Positions 1 through 7,372 of a stretch of 64,000 nucleotides of DNA are shown here, piece by piece. The stretch lies in contig DASWNP010000006.1 in the NCBI GenBank assembly GCA_036399175.1, forward strand, positions 1-64,000, given 5' to 3'. The stretch's first letter is position 1, and the number at the start of each line of letters is the position of its first letter. The notes under the pieces are model-generated. The model had not been told where the DNA came from. It did no database searches and saw nothing but the letters and a program-made list of their open reading frames with translations. The stretch comes from DASWNP01 sp036399175. Its GTDB lineage: Bacteria > Acidobacteriota > Blastocatellia > Pyrinomonadales > Pyrinomonadaceae. A program made the position numbers and the translations under genes.

Positions 1-105
1 GTTTTCGGTTTTCAGTTTTCAGAGAAGAAGCGATGCCTTGTGCTGAAAACTGAAAACCGAAAACTGAAAACTGCTTCATCGTTCATCGTTCCGCGTTCAT
101 CGTTT
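1..105. repeat. Intergenic tandem-word hairpin (word ctgaaaac)
   Basis: Bases 1-22 and 43-64 are perfect inverted copies; each arm is made of reiterated ctgaaaac/ccgaaaac words. Bases about 74-105 add a single arm of a different word family (gttcatc / gttccgc), the same family seen at 48186-48275 and 52014-52098. The window starts within or at the edge of the element. It lies upstream of ribH. Confidence 0.8.
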
Positions 106-178
106 GCAACTCGTCACTGCATTACATATACTGCCAGCAGAGTTGATTCCTTAACGATTCGGAGTTGTTCTGAAGACC

Positions 179-655
179 TTGCAGCCTGTCACACATCAGG
201 GGCGCTTGAATGCAGAGGGCTTTCGCTTTGCGATTGTGTCGAGCCGTTGGAACGATTTTCTGACGGCGCGGCTCGTCGAGGGCGCGCTCGATGCGTTGGA
301 GCGTCTGGGTGCGAACGAGGAGGCGGTCGAGCACTTCAAAGTTCCTGGCTCGTTCGAGCTTCCGCTGACGGCTCGCAAGGTGGCCGAGACGGGGCGCTTC
401 GATGCGGTCATCTGTCTGGGGACGGTGATTCGCGGGCAGACCCCGCACTTCGATTATGTCGCGGGCGAGGCGGCCAAAGGCATCGCGCAGGCGGCGCAGC
501 AGACGGGCGTGCCGGTGCTCTTCGGCGTCGTCACGGCGGACACGCTGGAGCAGGCGATTGACAGGGCGGGAGTCAAAGCTGGCAACAAGGGGTTCGAGGC
601 CGCGATGTCGGCTGTCGAATTGGTCAATCTTTACAGGGAAGCATTTTCCAAATGA
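179..655 (+). CDS. ribH: 6,7-dimethyl-8-ribityllumazine synthase
   Basis: The enzyme condenses 5-amino-6-ribitylamino-uracil with 3,4-dihydroxy-2-butanone 4-phosphate to give lumazine, the penultimate step of riboflavin synthesis in the cytosol. The 158-residue product has the usual family length. It shows the N-terminal FAIVSSRWNDF strand, the KVPGSFELP substrate-binding segment, the conserved CLGTVIRGQTPHFDYV stretch with the catalytic His, and VLFGVVTADTLEQA near the C terminus. The start is a TTG at 179; a ggag lies about 14 bases upstream, and no nearer ATG in frame preserves the conserved N terminus. Its TGA stop is part of the hairpin repeat that follows. The next gene is nusB, a ribH-nusB order common in bacteria. 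Confidence 0.93.
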   Translation: MQPVTHQGRLNAEGFRFAIVSSRWNDFLTARLVEGALDALERLGANEEAVEHFKVPGSFELPLTARKVAETGRFDAVICLGTVIRGQTPHFDYVAGEAAKGIAQAAQQTGVPVLFGVVTADTLEQAIDRAGVKAGNKGFEAAMSAVELVNLYREAFSK

Positions 656-741
656 TGAATGATGAATGCGGAATGATGAATGTGAAGGCAAAAGCATTTT
701 GTTTTCATTCATCATTCCGCATTTCGCATTCCGCATTTATT
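651..741. repeat. Intergenic tandem-word hairpin (word gaatgatgaatgcg)
   Basis: The left arm (653-693) is built of gaatgatgaatgcgg words and the right arm (708-740) of their complement, around a centre reading caaaagcattttg. The left arm supplies the ribH stop codon, and the right arm ends about 12 bases before the nusB start. No clear Shine-Dalgarno sequence remains for nusB. Confidence 0.8.
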
Positions 742-751
742 AACGAGTATT

Positions 752-1270
752 ATGGGTTCCAGGCGTAAGGCGCGTGAATGCGCCTTGCAGATGCTCTTTG
801 CGGCTGATGTCATGGGTGCGGAGCGTGCCGACGAGTTGGTACGCTCCTACTGGCAGGAGTTGAGCGACAGCGAGACGGACGACGCGGCGCGTGAGTTTGC
901 TTCGCGCCTCGCCGTCGGCACGCTGGCGCACGTCGAAGAGATTGACGAGCGGATTCGCTCGCGCGCCGAGCACTGGCGCATCTCTCGCATGGCCGTCGTT
1001 GACCGCAACGTTTTGCGCCTCGCCGTCTACGAATTTTTGCACGAGCCGACGCCGCGCACCGTCGCCATCAACGAGGCGCTCGAAATCGCCCGCCGCTTCT
1101 CCACCTACGAAGCGACGCAGTTCATTAACGGCATCCTCGACGCCATCAAGCGCGACCTCGACCACGAGCGTCCGCAGGCCGACTCCGACACCGAGGAAGA
1201 ACCCGAGCCCGCAGCCGACTCCCCCTCCGACGACGAAGACACTACCGGCGAACGCACCGCCTCAGCGTAA
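752..1270 (+). CDS. nusB: Transcription antitermination factor NusB
   Basis: NusB binds boxA RNA with NusE (S10) and supports processive transcription of rRNA operons. The protein begins MGSRRKARECALQMLFAAD, the typical RRKAR-E-A-LQ-L start of NusB, followed by the all-helical fold with the conserved segments AVVDRNVLRLAVYEFL and AINEALEIARRFS and the late FINGILDAI motif. The core ends near residue 137. An additional acidic, proline-rich tail of about 35 residues (EEEPEPAADS and following) is not part of the usual 130-160 residue protein. The ATG at 752 is preceded by the repeat at 651-741 and has only a weak ribosome site. It lies in line with ribH. Confidence 0.93.
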   Translation: MGSRRKARECALQMLFAADVMGAERADELVRSYWQELSDSETDDAAREFASRLAVGTLAHVEEIDERIRSRAEHWRISRMAVVDRNVLRLAVYEFLHEPTPRTVAINEALEIARRFSTYEATQFINGILDAIKRDLDHERPQADSDTEEEPEPAADSPSDDEDTTGERTASA

Positions 1271-1381
1271 AACAGAGGTCAGAGGTCTGAGGTCAGAAGT
1301 TAGTAAAAACCAAAGCTTCGCTTTAAACGCGCCTCGTCTTGCTTTGCTTTTGTCTTTCACTGACCTCTGACCTCTTCTTTT
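1270..1381. repeat. Intergenic tandem-word hairpin (word aggtcag)
   Basis: Arms at 1274-1289 and 1360-1375 are made of reiterated aggtcag / ctgacct words; 14 bases pair perfectly. The centre contains aaagcttcgcttt. The right arm ends at the cheA-like start codon, in the position where a ribosome-binding site would be expected. Confidence 0.75.
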
Positions 1382-3577
1382 ATGGACGACCGCTTCCTTC
1401 CAGAATTTCTGGCCGAGGCCGAAGACCTGCTCGAAGCGTTGTTCGCCGACATCGAGGCGCTGCGCGCGAGGCACGGGGAAGGGCGCGCGCGGCGCGAACT
1501 GGTTGGGCGCATCTTCCGGCAGGTGCATACCATCAAGGGCGCGGCGCTGGCCGCAGGGCTCGACGCGACGGGCAGAATCGCACACGAGCTTGAATCGCTT
1601 CTGGACGGCGTGCGCAGAGGGCGCATCGCGGTCGAGCCCGCTCTGCTCGACGCTTTCGAGGACGGTGTGCAGGCCGTCTCGGAGAACCTGAGCGCCGCCT
1701 CGCGCGGCAGAGAGCCCTCTTCACCCGGCCATGAAGTAATCGAGCGTCTGCGCCGCTTCGCGCCGCCCGCGTCCGACGCTCGCAGTGCCCATCCGCTCGA
1801 CGATACTGCCGTCGCTGCCCTCGACGCTTTGCCCGAAGAGATTGCCCGGTCGCTCGGCGAACACGAGCTGCACCGGCTGCGTGAAACGACCGCCGAAGGC
1901 GCGACGCTTCACGTCGTCCGCGCCGATTTCGACCTCGGCTCTTTCGACGAGCAGTTTCGCTCGCTCAGCGACGCGCTCACACGGACGGGCGAAGTTATCT
2001 CGACGCTGCCCGGCGTCGAACCCGGCAGACCCGACCGCGTACACTTCAAGCTCCTCTATGCCACCCACGAGAGTCGCGCCGAGCTTTCCGCACGCGTCGA
2101 GCCTTTCGGCGGCGTCGTGCTGCCGCCGGAGACGAAGGCCAACGGCGCAGGAGAGAAGCGACCGGGCGCAGCCTTCGTCGGAAGCCTCCGCGCCGGTGAA
2201 GGCGAGGCGGAGAGTCGCGCGCCCGAGAGCCGCGCCGAGACAGGTGCAGCGCGCGCCTCGTCTCCGCCTTCTTCGATTACTTCTTCCGCCGCTTCCGTCT
2301 CCGACGCTTCTACGGCTGCTGCCCTGACGAGTCTCGTGCGCGTGCCGCTCGGAGAACTCGACGACCTCATCTCTACGGCGCACGAACTCTTCAACGAAAC
2401 GCTGGCGGCCATCGACCTCGGCAATAAATCGCGCCGCGACGACGACAAAGACGCTCAATCATCCGACGCTTCCGACTACGAGGAGACGCGCGTCGCCGAC
2501 ATCCGCCGACGCTTTCTCGCGCTCGAAGAGCGACTCATCGGGCTGCGGATGGTTTCGGTGAAGCAGACGCTTGAGCGCGTGGCGCGAGCCGGTCTGAGCG
2601 CAGCTCGCCTCGCCGAAAAGAGTCTTGAGATAGAGCTTTCGGGCGGCGAAGTGCGTCTCGACAAATCGCTCGCCGACGCCATCGCCGACCCCCTGCTTCA
2701 TCTTCTGCGCAACGCCGTCGATCACGGCATCGAGCCGCCCCTCGAACGACTCGCGGCGGGCAAGCAGGAGCGCGGGCGCATCCGTCTCGAAGCGGAGGCG
2801 GAAGGCAGTCGCGCCGTGCTGCGCGTCGCGGACGACGGGCGCGGCATCGACCCCGAACGCATCGCGCGCGCGGCCGAGGCGCAGGGAATCTTCGAGCCCG
2901 GCGCGAAGCTCGACGAGCAGCAGGCGCTTCGGCTCATCTTTCGCCCCGGTTTCTCGACCGTAGGCGAGGCTTCGTCGATGTCCGGGCGCGGCGTCGGCCT
3001 CGACGTGGTCGAGAGCACGGTCGAACAGCTCGGCGGCGAGCTTCGCGTCTGGAGCCGCGCGGGCGCGGGCACGACTTTCGAGATGCGCCTGCCGACGACG
3101 CTGGCGCTCGTCTCGGCTTCAATCATCCATTCGTCCGGCTCTCAATACTGCGTCGATGCGAGCCACATCCTCGAAGAAGCATTCATCTCATCGAGCGACA
3201 TCGAGCAGGGCGGAGACGGCCGAAGCTTTGCGCTCTGGCGCGACGAGAGTCTGCCGCTCGTCAGTATGAGCGCGCTGCTCTCGAAGGATGATGAGCCCGC
3301 AATCGCAAACGTCGCAGAGGGCGAGAGCATGCCCGTCATCATCTCGCGCGTCGCCGCGCGCAGCATCGAAGCCGAGCAGGAGGGCGCGGCTCCGAAGCGC
3401 GCGGCTGTGGCTGTCGAAAGATTCGGAGGCAGGAGCGAGGTGCTGGTGCGCAGCCTCGGGCGACACTCGACGCGCTGGCGCGGCATCGGCGGCGCAACCG
3501 AACTCGGCGACGGCACAATCGCGCTCCTGCTCGACCTGCCGCGACTTTTAGAGATGAAGATGGCGAGAAGGTTTTAG
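1382..3577 (+). CDS. CheA-like chemotaxis histidine kinase
   Basis: This 731-residue protein has the CheA domain order. An HPt domain occupies residues 1-105 with the phosphorylated His49 in RQVHTIKGAA. A P2-like segment spans about 150-250, followed by an Ala/Ser-rich linker. The dimerisation helices lie at about 318-410 (VRVPLGELDDLI, RLIGLRMVSV). The ATPase domain covers about 420-570, with N box LLRNAVDHGIE (442-451), G1 DDGRGID (484-490) and G2 GRGVGLDVV (535-543). A CheW-like domain runs from about 590 to the end. It would phosphorylate a CheY-like receiver. No receptor, cheW or cheY gene adjoins it, so the pathway could be taxis, type IV pili or gene regulation. The start codon directly follows a repeat arm and lacks a visible Shine-Dalgarno. 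Confidence 0.9.
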   Translation: MDDRFLPEFLAEAEDLLEALFADIEALRARHGEGRARRELVGRIFRQVHTIKGAALAAGLDATGRIAHELESLLDGVRRGRIAVEPALLDAFEDGVQAVSENLSAASRGREPSSPGHEVIERLRRFAPPASDARSAHPLDDTAVAALDALPEEIARSLGEHELHRLRETTAEGATLHVVRADFDLGSFDEQFRSLSDALTRTGEVISTLPGVEPGRPDRVHFKLLYATHESRAELSARVEPFGGVVLPPETKANGAGEKRPGAAFVGSLRAGEGEAESRAPESRAETGAARASSPPSSITSSAASVSDASTAAALTSLVRVPLGELDDLISTAHELFNETLAAIDLGNKSRRDDDKDAQSSDASDYEETRVADIRRRFLALEERLIGLRMVSVKQTLERVARAGLSAARLAEKSLEIELSGGEVRLDKSLADAIADPLLHLLRNAVDHGIEPPLERLAAGKQERGRIRLEAEAEGSRAVLRVADDGRGIDPERIARAAEAQGIFEPGAKLDEQQALRLIFRPGFSTVGEASSMSGRGVGLDVVESTVEQLGGELRVWSRAGAGTTFEMRLPTTLALVSASIIHSSGSQYCVDASHILEEAFISSSDIEQGGDGRSFALWRDESLPLVSMSALLSKDDEPAIANVAEGESMPVIISRVAARSIEAEQEGAAPKRAAVAVERFGGRSEVLVRSLGRHSTRWRGIGGATELGDGTIALLLDLPRLLEMKMARRF

Positions 3578-3599
3578 GAAGAAGACTGTCGGACGGAAG

Positions 3600-3645
3600 C
3601 GAAGCCGCTCTAACTTTCGAGGGAAAGTTAGAGCGGCTTCGTTTG
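3600..3645 (+). terminator. Rho-independent terminator after the CheA-like gene
   Basis: A perfect 19-bp stem (3600-3618 with 3623-3641) with a GAGG loop is followed by TTT. It lies 22 bases past the CheA-like stop and also faces the 3' end of the convergent outer-membrane gene, so it probably works in both directions. Confidence 0.85.
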
Positions 3646-3678
3646 TGAGTGCGCCAGTGTCGATTTCGCCTTCGCCTT

Positions 3679-4293
3679 TTAACGAATGACGATGCCGACG
3701 CCGATGCGGAAGTTGTGCTGGGTGCGGTCGCCGAGACGGGTCGGGTTCCAGTCGAACTGGACGGCGCGAATGTCTAGGCGGTCGCTGACGCGGAAGTCGA
3801 TGCCGCCGCCGAAAGCTCCGGCGAGGCCGGTCTCGGATTCGTCGATGTTGGTCGGGCAGGGCACGCCGATGACCTGAGCGCAGACCACCTGATCAACGTC
3901 GGCTCGCGCGATGGCCGCGCCGACGAGCGCGTGTGCGAACGGCTTGACGGTCGCCGTCTTCGAGTTGTCCTTAATCTGCACGCCGCCGAGGATGTTGTGC
4001 AAATCGGCGTCGATGAAGTCGAACGACTTGCGGTGGAACGAGTAATCGGCCTTGAGTCCGACGTAGCGCGAGACGTTGCCGGTAATCGAGGTGTTGAAGC
4101 CGTTGAAGCCTTCACGCTCGTCGATGATGTCGTCGAAGTCCGGGTCGTCGTCGGCGATGTTTGTGTCCACGCGGTTGTGCGAGAAACCGGCGAAGAAGTT
4201 GACCTTGTTGTAGTCGTCGGTGGAAACGGTCTGCGCGAAGGTGAAAGGCGCAGAGCAGGCGACTAGAATCGCCAGTATGATTAGTTTTCGCAT
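3679..4293 (-). CDS. Outer-membrane beta-barrel protein (OmpA-like barrel fold)
   Basis: The 204-residue protein starts with a signal peptide (MRKLIILAILVACSAPFTFAQ, cleavage expected after FAQ). The mature part has amphipathic strands ending in aromatic residues, such as VNFFAGFSHNRVDTN, YVGLKADYSFHR and LDIRAVQFDWNPTRLG. It ends in FRIGVGIVIR, an Arg-terminated strand resembling small eight-stranded outer-membrane barrels. A ggga ribosome site precedes the ATG. It is monocistronic as far as can be seen, with a shared terminator downstream. The specific function is not known; a structural or adhesin-like role is possible. The two Cys of the QVVCAQVIGVPCPTN loop may form a disulfide in the periplasm. 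Confidence 0.8.
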   Translation of the reverse strand: MRKLIILAILVACSAPFTFAQTVSTDDYNKVNFFAGFSHNRVDTNIADDDPDFDDIIDEREGFNGFNTSITGNVSRYVGLKADYSFHRKSFDFIDADLHNILGGVQIKDNSKTATVKPFAHALVGAAIARADVDQVVCAQVIGVPCPTNIDESETGLAGAFGGGIDFRVSDRLDIRAVQFDWNPTRLGDRTQHNFRIGVGIVIR

Positions 4294-4662
4294 TTCTGTA
4301 TTCTCCCTGTCTGTTTTATGAAAGCAGAGCTTGATAAGCTCCTTGTAGTCCGAAAGCCTTCGGAGGCATTCCGCCAGTCTTCCTTGAGCGACACGAGCCG
4401 ACCGAAAGCAGTCGAACCGAACTCGCCGGAGACGAACTCCGACATATCCTGACAGCGTCCGTCTTCAGACAAAGCTGACGCCATTTGCTTCTCGAAAGAG
4501 AAAGCAAGCGAACGTATGGCAAGATGGATGCCGGAGCTTTTGTCGAGACGATTCGCGTTGAAAATGCGTCGAGCGCCTGTTGAAGATGAGGTTGTCAGGA
4601 TGCCGGGGCGCAGCAAAAACCTGACTGTTGTAAGTTCTCCTCCGAAGTCTCAGAAGGTCGGT
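4294..4662. other. Gene-poor stretch, presumed upstream region of the barrel gene
   Basis: No convincing coding sequence was found here. A minus-strand frame at 4281-4616 overlaps the barrel gene start and has no recognisable family features. A short inverted repeat, gagcttgataagctc, lies near 4326-4341. Nothing else stands out. Confidence 0.5.
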
Positions 4663-6126
4663 TTAGGTCTCAGCCAATTCTGGCCGACGCTTGTGCCAAT
4701 CGGTCGCCTGCTGAAAGCGCGCGGCCAAATCAATAACCGCATAGTCGCTCCAGGCAGGGCCGACGAGCTGTATTCCTGTCGGCAGAAAGTTCTCTCCTAA
4801 ACCGTTCGGGATTGAGATGGCCGGTACTCCGACGAGGTTGCTCGCGCCGATGGGAGACGATGCGTTGATGCCTGGATATGCCTGGTCGAAGGTCTTGTCG
4901 ATAGGATATGAAACGGTTGCGCGAGAGGGCGCAACAAGTATGTCAATCTTTTGAAACATCTCTCGCCAAGCGCGACGCATCGGCACGCGCAGGCGCATCG
5001 CGTGCAGGTAATCGACCGCCGTCACGAGCGAGGCCGCGAAGCCTCCGACGCGCCCTTCGGGCGAAGCCAACTCCCTGACGCGCCCCGACTCGATGAGGTC
5101 TCGAAAGGCGCTCGCGCCCTCGGCATCGACGATTGTTCCGACCGCCTGGCCGTATGGAAAATCCGGCAGCTTCACGTCCATCTCGACGCGTCCCAGTCGC
5201 TTCAAAACGTCGAGCGAGCGCAGGAAATTCTCGCGCACTTCGGGTTGCGCCTTCTCGTATGAATCCTTCATTACGCCGATGCGCAGTTGCCGTCGCGGCT
5301 CTATTCTCGCGCCGCGCCGCGTGCGAGACGACGCTTCGGCAGCACGATTGAAAAAGGCTGCGGGAGTGACGAGCTTAGAGGCGGGCTGCGAGGTCGGGTC
5401 GAGCGGGTCTTCTCCGGCGATGGCCTGCATGACGAGCTGGCAATCTTCAGCCGTGCGACACATGGGGCCGAGCTTGTCGAGCGTCCAGCATAAGGCCATC
5501 GCGCCGTGGCGAGAGATTGCGCCGTAAGTCGGCCTGAAGCCCGAGACTCCGCAGAAGGCCGAAGGCGTGATAATCGAGCCGGACGTTTCCGAGCCAATGG
5601 CGAAAGCGACGAGCCCTGCGGCCACCGCAGAGCCGGGCCCCGAAGACGACCCGCCGCTCCAGAAGTCTGTGTTCCAGGGCGTCAGACAAGCGCCCGTCCA
5701 GCTCGCATGAGCCTGGTTATAACCCATGCCTCCGGCAAGCTCTATCATCGAAAGCTTGGCGACGAGCACCGCGCCCGCTTCGCGCAGACGGCGTATGACG
5801 GTCGCATCGAAATCGAAGCGCTGGTCTTTGTAAGGCGTCGCGCCCCATGTGGTCGGAGCTTCGCGCGTGGCGAGCAGGTCTTTCGCGCCGTAAGGGATGC
5901 CGTGCAGCGCGCCCCTATAACGACCCGCGCGAATCTCTCGCTCCGCCGCGCGCGCCTCCCTCATCCCCGACTCGCGCATCACCGTCGCCACCGCGCCCAG
6001 ACGCTTCCCGTATCTCTCCAGCCGCGAAAGATACGCTTCCGCCAACTCCACCGGCGACAAACGACGCGCACGAATCATCGCCGACAACTCGCGCACCGAC
6101 AGAAAGAAAATTTCTTCAGGCTCCAT
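4663..6126 (-). CDS. Amidase of the amidase-signature family
   Basis: This hydrolase of carboxamides has the Ser-cisSer-Lys triad. Visible elements are Lys82 in GIPYGAKDLLA, the GGSSSGPGSAVAAG segment at 158-171 carrying the cis-Ser, and the nucleophile Ser184 in GSETSGSI. At 487 residues it has the normal length for the family, which includes GatA. It is not accompanied by gatB or gatC, and the region after residue 230 is not GatA-like, so a stand-alone amidase is more likely than a tRNA amidotransferase subunit. It is third in line with mscL and a small Tat-signal protein, separated from the latter by a hairpin repeat. A gagg ribosome site lies about 10 bases before the ATG. Confidence 0.85.
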   Translation of the reverse strand: MEPEEIFFLSVRELSAMIRARRLSPVELAEAYLSRLERYGKRLGAVATVMRESGMREARAAEREIRAGRYRGALHGIPYGAKDLLATREAPTTWGATPYKDQRFDFDATVIRRLREAGAVLVAKLSMIELAGGMGYNQAHASWTGACLTPWNTDFWSGGSSSGPGSAVAAGLVAFAIGSETSGSIITPSAFCGVSGFRPTYGAISRHGAMALCWTLDKLGPMCRTAEDCQLVMQAIAGEDPLDPTSQPASKLVTPAAFFNRAAEASSRTRRGARIEPRRQLRIGVMKDSYEKAQPEVRENFLRSLDVLKRLGRVEMDVKLPDFPYGQAVGTIVDAEGASAFRDLIESGRVRELASPEGRVGGFAASLVTAVDYLHAMRLRVPMRRAWREMFQKIDILVAPSRATVSYPIDKTFDQAYPGINASSPIGASNLVGVPAISIPNGLGENFLPTGIQLVGPAWSDYAVIDLAARFQQATDWHKRRPELAET

Positions 6127-6134
6127 AAAGAATC

Positions 6135-6238
6135 CTCATGAGAAATGATGAATGCGGAATGCGGAATGCGGAATGATGAATGAAAAGCAATTTGTCTTTC
6201 ATTCATCATTCATCATTCCGCATTCATCATTTGTCTTT
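6135..6238. repeat. Intergenic tandem-word hairpin (word gaatgcggaatgatgaat)
   Basis: The left arm (about 6142-6180) and right arm (about 6197-6232) are complementary arrays of gaatgcgg/gaatgatgaat words around gaaaagcaatttgtcttt. It sits between two colinear genes (Tat-signal protein and amidase), so it need not be a full terminator. Confidence 0.8.
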
Positions 6239-6275
6239 ATCCTGTCCATTCATGTTTTATTTCCTGTTATGTTGC

Positions 6276-6662
6276 TCAAGCGATGAAGGTGAAGTCGGGC
6301 TCGTCGGCGTTTGTGAGCTTGGAGGCGCGCAGGCGCTCCGAGGTTCTGACGTTGCCTTCGAGGTCGCGTTTGACTCTCTCCATCTCGGCGGGCGTGAGCT
6401 TGTCGCCGAAGCGCTGGCGCGCGACTTCCGTATAGGCTTCGGCGAGCGGCGAGGGCGGCTGCTGCGCCGAAGGAGTCGGCGAGGGCTCCGGGTTGGGGGG
6501 CGCGGGCGCTTGCTTGGCGGCGGGCGGCGTCTGCGCGCTCGCGTTGTCGCCCCGGCGCGTTGCTGCGGCGAGCGGCGCGGCGACGAGGGCTGCGGCGACC
6601 GAAGTGGTAAAACGTCTGCGCGTGGTTCGCTGGTGCGAGTCAGGCTGTTTAGAGTTTTTCAT
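6276..6662 (-). CDS. Small protein with twin-arginine signal, upstream of an amidase
   Basis: The protein has 128 residues. The N terminus HQRTTRRRFTTSVAAALVAA matches a Tat signal (RRRF followed by a hydrophobic stretch), predicting export of a folded product. The mature part is Ala/Pro-rich (PNPEPSPTPSAQQPPSP) and then helical. It contains AEAYTEVARQRFGDKLTPAEMERVKRDLEG and ends in ADEPDFTFIA. There is no catalytic motif. The gene lies between mscL and the amidase on the same strand, so a partner or accessory role for the amidase is plausible but not shown. No family name is assigned with confidence. Confidence 0.7.
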   Translation of the reverse strand: MKNSKQPDSHQRTTRRRFTTSVAAALVAAPLAAATRRGDNASAQTPPAAKQAPAPPNPEPSPTPSAQQPPSPLAEAYTEVARQRFGDKLTPAEMERVKRDLEGNVRTSERLRASKLTNADEPDFTFIA

Positions 6663-6692
6663 GTTCTGCTGTCCGTCGAGCGGAATCGAAAT

Positions 6693-7139
6693 TTAAGCTG
6701 CCTTCAGGTCAACGCAGCATTCGGCGCAGCGCGTCGCTTTCAGAGGGATGGTGGAAAGGCAGAAGGGGCAGTCTTTGGTCGTCGCCGGGGCGCTGGTTTC
6801 CTGTTTGCTCTTCAAACGGTTGACGGCGCGCACAATCAGGAAGACGACGAAGGCGACTACCAAGAAGCTGACGATGTCGTTGATGAAAGAGCCGTAGGCG
6901 ATGACGGGGATGCCCTTTTCTTTGGCTTCGGCGAGCGACAGGGGCGTGCCCTTCGACGTGTCGAGCGCGTAGAAGAGGCTTGCGAAATCAATCCTGCCGA
7001 GCAGCATTCCGATGGGCGGCATGATGATGCCCTCGACGAGCGAGGTGACGATTCTGCCGAAGGCCGCGCCGATGACGACCGCCACCGCGAGGTCGATGAC
7101 GTTGCCGCGATTGATGAACTCCTTAAACTCTTTCCACAT
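6693..7139 (-). CDS. mscL: Large-conductance mechanosensitive channel with C-terminal zinc ribbon
   Basis: The inner-membrane channel opens under membrane tension and releases solutes during osmotic downshock. The first 105 residues are typical MscL: FKEFINRGNVIDLAVAVVIGAAFGRIVTSLV forms the gating helix and TM1, and SFINDIVSFLVVAFVVFLIVRAVNRL is TM2. Instead of the usual short helical bundle, the C terminus has CPFC (124-127) and CAEC (138-141), a zinc-ribbon pattern. A strong GGAGG ribosome site precedes the ATG at 7139. It is the first gene of a minus-strand run with the Tat protein (30-base gap), and divergent from the oxoglutarate dehydrogenase gene. Confidence 0.92.
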   Translation of the reverse strand: MWKEFKEFINRGNVIDLAVAVVIGAAFGRIVTSLVEGIIMPPIGMLLGRIDFASLFYALDTSKGTPLSLAEAKEKGIPVIAYGSFINDIVSFLVVAFVVFLIVRAVNRLKSKQETSAPATTKDCPFCLSTIPLKATRCAECCVDLKAA

Positions 7140-7276
7140 CCCCGAGCCCCTCCGGAATGAGCGAGAATAGTTCGAGCGTGATGCTTTTACGACAGACGAA
7201 GGCTTGAGTCAACACCGAGACGCGCGGCGCTCAGGCGAGGCGTCTCACGACGGATGCAATGAAAGCCGGATGGTGG

Positions 7277-7303
7277 TAGGCTATATGCTCAGTCTATAGC
7301 CTA
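7277..7303. promoter_or_regulatory. Inverted repeat in the mscL / kgd divergent region
   Basis: taggctata (7277-7285) and tatagccta (7295-7303) form a perfect 9-bp inverted repeat with a 9-base spacer. It lies about 70 bases upstream of the oxoglutarate dehydrogenase start and about 140 from mscL. The symmetry and AT-rich core in a GC-rich context suggest an operator or promoter-overlapping element. No regulator is identified. Confidence 0.35.
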
Positions 7304-7372
7304 TCAAAACCAGCGCCGCCGCCTCGTCCGAACGAAGCGCGCGGGCGGCGACTTTCGGGAGAGGTGAGAGCC

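Noticed and set aside
40..561. Plus-strand frame of 173 residues over ribH
   Set aside because: It translates repeat DNA and then the wrong frame of ribH; the product is Arg/Gly-rich with no family features.
4281..4616. Minus-strand frame of 111 residues upstream of the barrel gene
   Set aside because: It overlaps the start and ribosome site of the barrel gene and has no recognisable motif or signal.
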